Shown: positions 25,961 to 34,344 of the stretch, one piece after another
Layout: every line of letters starts with the position of its first letter
How positions within the stretch are numbered: the stretch's first letter is position 1
Origin: an uncultured Lachnospiraceae bacterium
GTDB taxonomy: Bacteria; Bacillota; Clostridia; Lachnospirales; Lachnospiraceae
DNA length: 64,000 nt
Reading direction: 5' to 3'
Assembly (NCBI GenBank): GCA_947164865.1
Contig: CAMUYA010000019.1
Coordinates: 1-64,000 of the forward strand
The notes under the pieces: generated by a model
Databases searched by the model: none
What the model saw: the letters and a program-made list of their open reading frames with translations, nothing else
Told to the model about the DNA's origin: nothing
Made by a program: the position numbers and the translations under genes

Positions 25961-27361
25961 TCAATACCCATACCATCCGATTCCTTCATCGTTCCAGCCG
26001 ATCTTTACAAGCTTGTCTCTTTCTTTTTTGCTGGTGGTGTAATGATGATTTCCGGTAGTCGCATTAGGGTTATAAAGCCTGTAGAGCGGAGTTCCCTTTT
26101 TGTCATCAGAATACCAACCGATTCCTTCATCCTTCCAGCCAAGCTTTACAAGCTTATCTCTTTCTTTTTCGCTGGGGGTATAATGATGCTCACCTACGTT
26201 CGGATTGTAGAGTCTGTATACGGGTGTTGCTGACCAGGACGGTCCTTCCCATGCCACACCTTCAAAATTCCATCCGGCTTTTTCAAGGGTTTTCTTTTCT
26301 TTTTCGCTGGATGTATAGAAATGCTCACCGCTGTTCGGGTTATAGAGTCGGAGCATTGTAACGGTTTTTATATAATCCTTGGTGATCAGCTCGCAGACTT
26401 CCGGAGCCTCAAGGAGGTTGGTATATCCGGACTCCCACATTGTTCCGTCAGTCTTTTTCTCATACATCTCAAAAGGAAGTTCCACGACAAGTTCTGATTC
26501 AGTATCAAAAGAAGGCAATTTCTTTGGAGTCTTTAATAAACATAAACTCTTGCATCCAATAAAGCCGGGCAATTTAGCAGAAAAAAGCCCATATTCTTCT
26601 TTACTAGCAATATTGGAAAGATCAAAAGAACTTAAATCAAGTTCTTTGAGAGAATAGCAAAAGTTGAACATAGATGTCATATCCGACACCTTGCTTGTGT
26701 CAAAATTGCTGAGATCTAATTTTTCCAGAGCTTGGCAATTATTGAACATCTGATTCATCGTTTCAACATTACCGGTATCGAGATTTTCAACTCCACACTC
26801 TACCAGAAATCTACAAAAGCCAAACATAAGACTCATATCTGTAACGTTACTTGTGTCTATCTGGCCAAACTTAACGGTCTCCAGACTATCACAATATCCG
26901 AACATAAAAAACATACTTGTTGTTTTGCTGGCATCAACATTAGAAAGATCCACGCTTATCAACTTATCACGAGTTTCGAAACTATACTCTTCTGTTTTTT
27001 CTCCTTTAAAATAGAATAACATTTTAGCATCCGTCATAACCACACCCTCCTCTGTCGTAAAGGATGTGATATTATTCTCCGGGAAAAATTTAGGCCCTCC
27101 AAAGTAGGTTTTATACTCCTTTTCACCGATAACAGCAGTCGTTGGGATTACTATATCGCCTCCTGGTGCTCCCTCTTTATACTGTGTCAGCTGTATAATC
27201 CCATTTTCGGGATCAAGCGTGTACTCATAATCTTCCTGCCACGTTGTATCATCTGCAGCATAAGTCCTCATTTTCCCAAGTCCAAACACGAATAATACCG
27301 CCGCAGTCAGCATGGCGATTCGGGCAATAGACCAAATACCCCTACTACTTCCTTCTCTCAC
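25961..27361 (-). CDS. Secreted BspA-type (DUF285) / DUF5648 protein (member F, class 2)
   Basis: The head carries four to five BspA-family DUF285 leucine-rich repeats: VDLSNVDASKTTSMFFMF, DTSNVTDMSLMFGFC, LDLSNFDTSKVSDMTSMF and LDLSSFDLSNIAS. This family is known from surface adhesins of gut and oral bacteria. The class 2 cassette fills the last ~130 residues. The track starts at 27415, but AAGGAGG lies 8 nt before a GTG at 27361. That gives MREGSSRGIWS followed directly by the signal peptide (AMLTAAVLFVFGLG), so I use that start. Member L uses an almost identical AAGGAGG...GTGAGA start. Confidence 0.85.
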   Translation of the reverse strand: MREGSSRGIWSIARIAMLTAAVLFVFGLGKMRTYAADDTTWQEDYEYTLDPENGIIQLTQYKEGAPGGDIVIPTTAVIGEKEYKTYFGGPKFFPENNITSFTTEEGVVMTDAKMLFYFKGEKTEEYSFETRDKLISVDLSNVDASKTTSMFFMFGYCDSLETVKFGQIDTSNVTDMSLMFGFCRFLVECGVENLDTGNVETMNQMFNNCQALEKLDLSNFDTSKVSDMTSMFNFCYSLKELDLSSFDLSNIASKEEYGLFSAKLPGFIGCKSLCLLKTPKKLPSFDTESELVVELPFEMYEKKTDGTMWESGYTNLLEAPEVCELITKDYIKTVTMLRLYNPNSGEHFYTSSEKEKKTLEKAGWNFEGVAWEGPSWSATPVYRLYNPNVGEHHYTPSEKERDKLVKLGWKDEGIGWYSDDKKGTPLYRLYNPNATTGNHHYTTSKKERDKLVKIGWNDEGIGWYGY

Positions 27362-27463
27362 TTTTCTTTCCTCCTTAACCAAGTTGTCTGAATAATTCTT
27401 TTGTTGCCGTTTCATTGCAACTACATTTCCATTTTATCTTATAATCTTTTTGAATGCAATCAA

Positions 27464-29494
27464 TTAAAACCCACATCTGCTCTCATGGCACGAGAAGTAT
27501 ATGATCTGGTATTCCTGCGAAATCGTATCAAGGAACTTCAGCGCACCCGAAAGCCTGCTCTCGTCGAGATTTACAAATGGATCGTCAAAAATGAGGAAGG
27601 GTTTTTCCATATCATACATGGCATCCACCATCGCCATCCTTCTGCAGAGTCCGACCAGATCTCGGTATCCTTCGCTGAGGGATCTTATATCGTGAGTGGT
27701 CCCCGCCTCCTTAAGAAGGATGTTCAGATTCGCATCGAGTTCGTATTTGTCCGTACTGTCCGAGATCATGTCATGATACTTGTCAAAGGCCTTCTTTATC
27801 TCGTCCATGTACTTTGAAGAAAAGCTTTCCTTTGCTTTCTCAAGGAACTCCCCGGCCTTCTTTGCGATTTCGTATCTTGCGCTTAAATACTCGTATTCCT
27901 CTTCCTGCCTTGCCAGTTCTTCTTCGTTGTCGGTTATGCTTTCAAGCTTTTCATTTGCGGTAGCAAGGTCGCTCTGAAGCTGACTTATGGTTCCCTTTAT
28001 TCTGTCAGTCTCTGACCTGACAGCCTTTGCTTCACGGTTCAGGAGTTCAAGCGACGAATTGTCATCAGGATTCTCTCCATCAGCTTCTGGAATACCATAC
28101 TCCGATTCAAATTCTTCTTTTTCTGACAGAATGCTTTCAAGCTCTTCCCCGATCTTTCCGGCATCCTTCAGGCTGTCCTTAAGTTTTAAAAGATAAGGCT
28201 TGGCAGCCGCAGATTTATCAAGACCGTATCTTTCGAAAAATTCCTTGCATGACTCTTCAGTCGCTTCGATATATTCCTCATCCTCATCTATCGCTCTCAT
28301 CAACTCATCATACTCGTAAGAATCCTCATCGGAATCCTTTGCGGATGACCTTCCCGTAAACAGCGACATAATGATAACGATCAGGCCCACCGCGGCAATG
28401 ATAAGTGCGACCGTCACATTGTGCATCAAAAAGAAGGCTACGGCGCCCCCTGCTATAAACAGAAGTCCCAGAATGATCAGCGTGACTTTGAGTTTCTTTG
28501 CTCCCGCCTTTTTCTGTGCGCGATCGTCGATCACTGACTTAAGACCTCTTGCGGATGCGCAGCTCGATGTCAGGGCATCCCTTTTTCTGTTCGCCTCATC
28601 TATATCATAGATAAGCGCGTCAATTTCCTGTTCTTCGGGAATATCTCCGGGAAATACAGAGAGTTCTTTTTCGTAATTCTCTCGCAGCCTGGCTTCTCTT
28701 TTCAGGATATCCCGGTATTTCTGAACGGTAAACTGCTTATCCTTTTTCGCGCTCAGCTCAGCGGCCTGTTCCTGAAGAAGATTATATTTTTTCTCTCCCT
28801 CAGCGCTCTTTTCCTTGGCGTTCTTTATCGATTCTTCGAGTTCTGCGATCTTTCTTTCAAGGTCGGCTTTTCCCCTTACCTTTTCCTTTAACAGAGCGAT
28901 GGAAGAGCTGAGTTTGCTGAGCTTTCCGGTTGCTCTGTCGGGAGTGTTGGCATTTAAATACTTTTCAATATTTCCTTTTACTTTATCATAATCACCCATA
29001 TCGGCAGTCTCGTCCGAGACATCACCGATCTTGGCCCGGATCCCCACTGTAGCCGTCGTTTGGCAGTCCTGTTGGGCTATAAACACTGTGCGCATAAATG
29101 AATCTGCATCGATCCCAAACAGCTCCTCCCCGACCTTTTCGGTAAAATCACTGCTCACAAGATTTGTCGATGCGTCAAAGAGCGAAAAAGAATCACTTCC
29201 GCTTTTTTTGTCTCCGAAGCTTTTTTCCATACGGTATCTCCTGCCGCCGGCTTCAAATACTATGCTGCCACCGTAAACTCCGGTCTGCCAGGGTTTGAAT
29301 CTCTTTCTTTCATTCTCGATCAGATCCTTTTTTCCGTCCCCAAGAAAGCCGTAGAACATCACTCTGATAAAAGCCGCAAAGGTACTCTTTCCCCAGCCGT
29401 TGTCCTCGTGGATGATGTTTTTTCCGGATGAAAAATCGTGGTCAAAATCGCTGATCTTTCCGAAATTTTCTATATGCGCGCTTATCAGTTTCAT
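27464..29494 (-). CDS. SbcC/YhaN-like AAA ATPase with central membrane hairpin
   Basis: The 676-aa protein has an SMC/SbcC-type split ATPase. The N-terminal P-loop is NGWGKST, after MKLISAHIENFGKI. The C-terminal half carries the signature-like SLSEGYRDLVGL and Walker B FLIFDDPFVNLD. Long coiled coils (about 190-290 and 400-580) flank two hydrophobic segments (VTLIILGLLFIAGGAVAFFL and VTVALIIAAVGLIVIIMSLF). That central hairpin is typical of Bacillus YhaN-type proteins and not of SbcC. Paired with the overlapping nuclease gene, it probably forms a membrane-linked DNA end-processing complex. The 4-nt ATGA overlap with the nuclease indicates coupled translation. Confidence 0.85.
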   Translation of the reverse strand: MKLISAHIENFGKISDFDHDFSSGKNIIHEDNGWGKSTFAAFIRVMFYGFLGDGKKDLIENERKRFKPWQTGVYGGSIVFEAGGRRYRMEKSFGDKKSGSDSFSLFDASTNLVSSDFTEKVGEELFGIDADSFMRTVFIAQQDCQTTATVGIRAKIGDVSDETADMGDYDKVKGNIEKYLNANTPDRATGKLSKLSSSIALLKEKVRGKADLERKIAELEESIKNAKEKSAEGEKKYNLLQEQAAELSAKKDKQFTVQKYRDILKREARLRENYEKELSVFPGDIPEEQEIDALIYDIDEANRKRDALTSSCASARGLKSVIDDRAQKKAGAKKLKVTLIILGLLFIAGGAVAFFLMHNVTVALIIAAVGLIVIIMSLFTGRSSAKDSDEDSYEYDELMRAIDEDEEYIEATEESCKEFFERYGLDKSAAAKPYLLKLKDSLKDAGKIGEELESILSEKEEFESEYGIPEADGENPDDNSSLELLNREAKAVRSETDRIKGTISQLQSDLATANEKLESITDNEEELARQEEEYEYLSARYEIAKKAGEFLEKAKESFSSKYMDEIKKAFDKYHDMISDSTDKYELDANLNILLKEAGTTHDIRSLSEGYRDLVGLCRRMAMVDAMYDMEKPFLIFDDPFVNLDESRLSGALKFLDTISQEYQIIYFSCHESRCGF

Positions 29495-30609
29495 GCCTGT
29501 ATGTCCTCCCCTCGCAGAGCCGCAAGCCCAAAGACTATTATCTGTGCTTTCTCATCATCGGAAAGAGTCTCATCATTTTTCACAAGTCTTACAAACTCTC
29601 CTTTTAAGGAAGCGTCAAGCTCATAATCGTTATAATCCACAAAAAGCTTTGACCTGTCATAAACCTTGGCAAAATAAAAATCCCTGCCAAGTTCCGCCTC
29701 GAGATATCCGGTGTTTTTTTCGCAGTCCGCCGGCACATTTCCCTCAAGAACAGCTTTGATAAGGTCTCTGTCAGTGCATTCGGCCGCATGTGCCGTTTCC
29801 TTTATCTTATCCAGAATATCTGTGGAGTTTTCGCAATCCGAAATATCTGTATGCAGCTCAAACAGATGCCTCTTGGAAAAATCCATCAACTCTCTTTTTG
29901 TCTGTGTATAGTCATTATCATCTATTTCAAGGACCACAAATCCGTGCTCCCCGCACTCATCAAAGCCGCGCCCTTCAAGGCATCCCGGATAGCAGTATCT
30001 TCCCCGTGGCAGAAGATCTCCCTCACAATACTCGTGAACATGTCCTAGGGCAAGATAATCTATGCTCTTATTCTTAAGCTCATTAAGCCCTATGACTTCC
30101 GGCGATCCATCCTGCGAATAAGTGCCTGTCTGACCGTGAAGGGTTACGATATTATAATCCGCCGGATCAAGGTTTAAAAGCGAATACGCCGTGCGATAGT
30201 TGGACAGGGAAAGCTCGATCCCCGAGAGCGTGATCCTTCCGGAGCCATTTTCACCCAGGACATATGTAGTCCAGCTCTCTCCGAAAAGGTGCAGATTCCC
30301 GGGTATTTCATCCATCCCTTCTATGAACCTGTCGCCTCCCCCGTGGTTTCCCTTTATGTAGTAAAAGTCTATTTCCGGGTTATCCCTGAATGCGCTGATC
30401 ACCGCATTTTTCGTCGTTGCGGAAAAAGAATTCGTATCAAAAAGATCCCCCGCTATTATTACGGCGGAGACCCCTTCGGATGCGGCATATCTTATCATAT
30501 CAAGGAAAGTGATCAGTATCTCATTCTTCCTTTCCTTGGCCTTTTCTTTGCTCAGATTGGATGTCATCCTTGAATCAAGATGAATATCCGCACAGTGGAT
30601 CAACTTCAT
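29491..30609 (-). CDS. SbcD/YhaO-like metallophosphoesterase (DNA nuclease)
   Basis: This carries the calcineurin-like phosphoesterase motifs in order: HCADIHLDS, AGDLFDT, KGNHGG, LHGQT and LGHVHEY. These coordinate two metal ions in Mre11/SbcD nucleases. With the ATPase downstream it forms an SbcCD- or YhaON-like pair. AAGGAGG 6 nt before the ATG at 30609 (MKLIHCADIHL) fixes the start, so the 11 extra residues in the track are not used. About 372 aa, cytosolic. It is divergent from the plus-strand permease at 30787. This housekeeping-type operon interrupts the DUF5648 array. Confidence 0.88.
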   Translation of the reverse strand: MKLIHCADIHLDSRMTSNLSKEKAKERKNEILITFLDMIRYAASEGVSAVIIAGDLFDTNSFSATTKNAVISAFRDNPEIDFYYIKGNHGGGDRFIEGMDEIPGNLHLFGESWTTYVLGENGSGRITLSGIELSLSNYRTAYSLLNLDPADYNIVTLHGQTGTYSQDGSPEVIGLNELKNKSIDYLALGHVHEYCEGDLLPRGRYCYPGCLEGRGFDECGEHGFVVLEIDDNDYTQTKRELMDFSKRHLFELHTDISDCENSTDILDKIKETAHAAECTDRDLIKAVLEGNVPADCEKNTGYLEAELGRDFYFAKVYDRSKLFVDYNDYELDASLKGEFVRLVKNDETLSDDEKAQIIVFGLAALRGEDIQA

Positions 30610-30786
30610 GGCAAACCTCCTTGCATGATAATATTCTAACACGCAGACACTTCTTTGTAAGCAGTTTTAAGGCAAAAGCCTGGCAATTTTTGGTGGTTAA
30701 ACCCGCGCTTTTATGATATAACTTTGTAAGACGATTTCTCAAAAACAGATCAACGCACCTCAGCCGGTGCATATCGGAGGTCCGAA

Positions 30787-31722
30787 GTGATTGATATAAT
30801 ACTTGATTCTCTGCTGGATGCAGTGATAGATACAGCAAAGCTCGCGCCTTTTTTGTTCCTCACATATCTTGCAATGGAATGGCTCGAGCACCGCACGGAA
30901 GAAAAAACCAAAAAAGCTGTTGAAAAAGCCGGTCTTTCCGGACCTTTTTGGGGCGGTCTTCTGGGAGTAGTACCTCAGTGCGGTTTTTCTGCAGCAGCCG
31001 CCAGCCTCTATGCCGGCCGCGTCATCACCATAGGAACTCTCATAGCAGTCTTTCTTTCCACCTCCGACGAGATGCTTCCCATATTATTATCTTCCGGAAT
31101 AAGCAACTGGTCCATGATGCTGAAGATCCTTGCTGCCAAAATGATCTACGGCATCGTTGTGGGATTTGCTATTGATGCCTTGCACAGATTCCTTATACAA
31201 AAAGGGATCCTGGCAAAAAGAAAAATGCTCCCAGCCTCAACAGACAAAAAGATCCTTGAGGAAGAGCCCGGAACCGAGCACATCAAGGATCTTTGCGAAC
31301 AGGATAATTGCCATTGCGACAAGGGTGCTAAAGGAATCTTTAAGTCTGCCCTTATTCATACCCTGCAGATATTACTTTATATTTTTATCATTACTCTGGT
31401 GCTGAACATCATCATGGAATACGGTGGGGAGGCACTGCTTGGCAGCGCATTTACCGACTATCCCATCGTCCAGTCACTGATCGCGGGTGCGGTCGGGCTT
31501 ATTCCCAACTGCGCCGCTTCCGTACTTATCACGCAGCTTTATCTGGAGGGGATCATCGGGATCGGTGCCATGCTCTCGGGCTTAATGGTGGGAGCCGGCA
31601 CCGGTCTTCTGATCCTTTTAAGATCAAACCGCGGTTTCTTAAAAAATCTGAAAGTCATCGGTGTTCTGTATATTACCGGTGTGATCGGCGGCCTTCTTAT
31701 CGGCCTTATTCCTGTCTGGTGA
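30787..31722 (+). CDS. ArsP_2-like putative heavy-metal exporter (10 TM)
   Basis: 311-aa integral membrane protein in two halves, each with a conserved Pro-x-Cys signature: GLLGVVPQCGFSAAAASLYAG and GAVGLIPNCAASVLITQ. This two-fold pattern fits the ArsP_2-type putative metal or arsenic exporters. The hydrophilic central loop carries a Cys/His cluster (CEQDNCHCDKG) that could bind metal. It starts with GTG 6 nt after GGAGG. A small hairpin (GCACC at 30755-30759 with GGTGC at 30766-30770) lies just before the ribosome site. A weak promoter-like pair, TTGGTG and TATGAT 16 nt apart, lies at 30690-30717. The substrate is inferred from the family only. Confidence 0.8.
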   Translation: MIDIILDSLLDAVIDTAKLAPFLFLTYLAMEWLEHRTEEKTKKAVEKAGLSGPFWGGLLGVVPQCGFSAAAASLYAGRVITIGTLIAVFLSTSDEMLPILLSSGISNWSMMLKILAAKMIYGIVVGFAIDALHRFLIQKGILAKRKMLPASTDKKILEEEPGTEHIKDLCEQDNCHCDKGAKGIFKSALIHTLQILLYIFIITLVLNIIMEYGGEALLGSAFTDYPIVQSLIAGAVGLIPNCAASVLITQLYLEGIIGIGAMLSGLMVGAGTGLLILLRSNRGFLKNLKVIGVLYITGVIGGLLIGLIPVW

Positions 31723-31740
31723 TCGTATTAGATCTTCCTT

Positions 31741-34167
31741 TTACAGGCCGTACCAGCCTATTCCTTCTTCTCTCCAGCCGATAGTGATAAGCTTATCGCG
31801 CTCTTTCTCCTTAATGGTGTAGTGGTGGGATCCGCTTACCGCATTGGGATTGTAAAGTCTGTAAAGAGGAACTGTCTTGTTGTCATCCGAATACCAAGCG
31901 ATACCCTCATATTTCCAACCGCTCTTTGCCAGGCTGTCGACCTCTTTCTTTTTGGTCGTATAGTGATGGTCGCCCGCATTGGGATTATACATTCTGTATA
32001 CCGGAGTATAAGAGAGCTTGGGAGCTGTCCATGCTGTTCCCTCAAATTTCCAGCCGGCTTTTACCAGATGATTCTTTTCCGACTCACTTGCGGTGTAGAA
32101 ATGCTCACCGCTGTTAGGATTGTATAAACGGTGCATTATCTTTGTCTGTGACATCTGCTCCGAAAGATCTACGCTTCCTTCACCGCTTACTGTTATGCGG
32201 CATTTAGCCTCATACCATCCTTCCTCGGTGTTGGCCACGATGGTGCCTTCTCCTGCAGAAAGAGCAGTAACATTACCGTTCTCATCAACAGAGAGCACTC
32301 TGGGATCGAGGCTGAACCAGAATACCTTCTGATTGCCTGCATCCGAAGGAGTGATCTTAGCGCTGAGCTTTGATATATCTCCCACGCTCATTGACATCTG
32401 GGTCTTATCAAGTGTAATTCCCTCTACTCCTATCGGTAAAACCTTTACAACACACTTTGCCGTAACGTCTCCTACCCATGATCTGGCAATGATCTCGGTC
32501 TCTCCGACTGCAACGCCTGTTACCTTTCCGCTTGCATCAACGGTAGCTATCTCGGGCTTGGTGCTCTCCCATGTGACATTGGTGACTTTATCAGAAAGCT
32601 TTGTGGTAGCCTTGATCGTGATGGATTCTCCGACACGGACGGTGGTACTTGCCTTGTCAAGAGTAAGGCTGACGTCTGTAGCAGCATTTGAATATCCGTT
32701 GGGTGTTAAGCAGTGAATAACCGCTCCGTTTCCATCCTTTGTTGCCCAGTAGATCTTTCCTTTTACAACTACAGGATCGGTATCTGCCGCAAGAAGACTG
32801 TTCTGGATCAGGCAGGTGTCGATCACTACATTTCCGTTTCCGTCAAGCACTGCCATGTATGTTGAAATGTCATTTGCGGCATAAGTGCGCTTCTCCCACA
32901 TAACCGCAAATCTGTCAGAGCCGAGTGATACAACCTTGGGATTAGCTGCATAATGCTTATCGTCGTAAGCAGTGAGCCATACAACTCCATAGTCCGAATC
33001 ACCCTTATCCAGGAACAGCTTGGTCTTGGCAGTAGTGGGTTTCGTACCCTGGATCGATCTTGTCTCCCCTGCTACCGTATAATTGTCTTTTCCGCCCTTG
33101 GTGGTGAAATCCTTCTTAATGAACTGAACAAATACATCTCTTGCACTGTTTGCCGCATTTGCTGCCTTGGGAGCCAGTGAAAGTGCTCTTTCGGAGCTTG
33201 CTGCAAATACGTAGCTTGAATCTGTCTCTGCCAGTCCGCCGAGCTGAGCAAATGTGTAGTTGTATCCGTCTTCCTGATCCATTCCTTCGCGGAAGTGGAA
33301 GGTGTATATGTCTGAGGATTTTGCATTGCTGTAACTTGAAGCCGAATCAGCAATACCGTTTTCCTTTACGATATGAAATCCTCTACTGTTGCTGTCTCCT
33401 TGATTAAGGCTGATAAAACCTCCATCGGAAACTCCATACACTCTTTGGTCAAAAGAATGACTTGTGTAAGCAGTATTTCCCCACATGTATTTCATGGTGG
33501 ATTTATTTACATAGAGAACGACATTGGACTGGGCACCATTATAAGTCTCCCTGGCAAGATTCACAGCAATAATATCTCCGTTTACGGCTATATCACATGA
33601 TCCATTATAAAATGGTGTTTTGGTACCAAATTCACCTGCCGTATAGAACGATGTCGCATCCTTTCCTTTGATGTATGCAGAATCAATAAGATCACCACCA
33701 TTGTTATACTTTTCTACACGTATGGTAATCGTGTTATCTTTATTCGTATCCTTCTGACCCCATACTACATAATAATTTCCTTCGGAATCGCAGGCAATAT
33801 CACCAAAAAGAGGATCCGAGAAAGAAGATTCCAGCCATATCATCGGTAATTCTTTCATTTCCTCATCGTACCTCTGTACGTATACTCTTTTATCATAAAA
33901 GAATGCCACATTGATATTGTTGTTGTTATCGACAAGCGTGACAACATTTGCGACAGATGCTGCGTAATTCAGCGGATTTCTGTTCGTGCTCTGCGCATCC
34001 GGAATATTTATCTTGTAATTTACCAGTGTCGCCGTGCGCTTGGTATCCGCATCGTTTTTCACGCGCTGCGAATTTGCAGCATAGGCTCTGTCGGCTCCTA
34101 TTCCCGTTGCCAGCAAGACACCGGCGGTAAATACCGCTGCTATCCTGCCCATTATTTTTCTACTCAT
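31741..34167 (-). CDS. Secreted propeller-like / Big_2 / DUF5648 protein (member J, class 2)
   Basis: The 808-aa protein starts with a signal peptide (AAVFTAGVLLATGIGA). Its head of about 460 residues is paralogous to that of member D: shared landmarks are TAYTSHSFDQRVYG, FAQLGGLAE, FAASSERALS and LAADTDPV followed by KGKIYWATKDG. Two Big_2 domains follow (WESTKPEIATVDASGKVTG and DPRVLSVDENGNVTALS), then a class 2 cassette ending GWYGL. GGAGG 7 nt before the ATG fits. It has a strong promoter at 34277-34306 and a structured leader, so it is probably transcribed alone. It converges with the permease gene, with 18 nt between stops and only a weak GATC...GATC hairpin. Confidence 0.87.
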   Translation of the reverse strand: MSRKIMGRIAAVFTAGVLLATGIGADRAYAANSQRVKNDADTKRTATLVNYKINIPDAQSTNRNPLNYAASVANVVTLVDNNNNINVAFFYDKRVYVQRYDEEMKELPMIWLESSFSDPLFGDIACDSEGNYYVVWGQKDTNKDNTITIRVEKYNNGGDLIDSAYIKGKDATSFYTAGEFGTKTPFYNGSCDIAVNGDIIAVNLARETYNGAQSNVVLYVNKSTMKYMWGNTAYTSHSFDQRVYGVSDGGFISLNQGDSNSRGFHIVKENGIADSASSYSNAKSSDIYTFHFREGMDQEDGYNYTFAQLGGLAETDSSYVFAASSERALSLAPKAANAANSARDVFVQFIKKDFTTKGGKDNYTVAGETRSIQGTKPTTAKTKLFLDKGDSDYGVVWLTAYDDKHYAANPKVVSLGSDRFAVMWEKRTYAANDISTYMAVLDGNGNVVIDTCLIQNSLLAADTDPVVVKGKIYWATKDGNGAVIHCLTPNGYSNAATDVSLTLDKASTTVRVGESITIKATTKLSDKVTNVTWESTKPEIATVDASGKVTGVAVGETEIIARSWVGDVTAKCVVKVLPIGVEGITLDKTQMSMSVGDISKLSAKITPSDAGNQKVFWFSLDPRVLSVDENGNVTALSAGEGTIVANTEEGWYEAKCRITVSGEGSVDLSEQMSQTKIMHRLYNPNSGEHFYTASESEKNHLVKAGWKFEGTAWTAPKLSYTPVYRMYNPNAGDHHYTTKKKEVDSLAKSGWKYEGIAWYSDDNKTVPLYRLYNPNAVSGSHHYTIKEKERDKLITIGWREEGIGWYGL

Positions 34168-34192
34168 TCCTAAACCTCCCTATAGTACTGTT

Positions 34193-34238
34193 ATGCCCGC
34201 TTTCGTTCCCTGTGACCGACTTGCTGCATTGCGGGCAT
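34193..34238 (-). other. Hairpin in the 5' leader of member J
   Basis: ATGCCCGC (34193-34200) and GCGGGCAT (34231-34238) form an 8-bp GC-rich stem around a 30-nt loop. It lies between the promoter and the ribosome site of member J, ending about 25 nt before the ATG. It is not followed by a T-run, so it is not a terminator. It may affect mRNA stability or sense a ligand; I recognise no riboswitch class. Confidence 0.5.
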
Positions 34239-34276
34239 CTACTTTACTTAGCGTTCCAAATTTAAGGATATCACAA

Positions 34277-34306
34277 AATATAGTGTTTTGATAGGATTTT
34301 TGACAA
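34277..34306 (-). promoter_or_regulatory. Promoter for member J
   Basis: Minus-strand TTGTCA, an 18-nt spacer and TATATT, each 5/6 to the sigma-A consensus. It gives a leader of about 100 nt. The 12-mer AGCCGGTTTATT (34328-34339) lies just upstream of the -35, as it overlaps the promoter of member D. Confidence 0.75.
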
Positions 34307-34344
34307 AAAAGATTCTTTATTTTTCTTAATAAACCGGCTCTTTA

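Noticed and set aside
34170-34340. Possible c-di-GMP (GEMM) riboswitch in the leader of member J
   Set aside because: The leader lacks the conserved GEMM core sequences; only a simple hairpin is supported.
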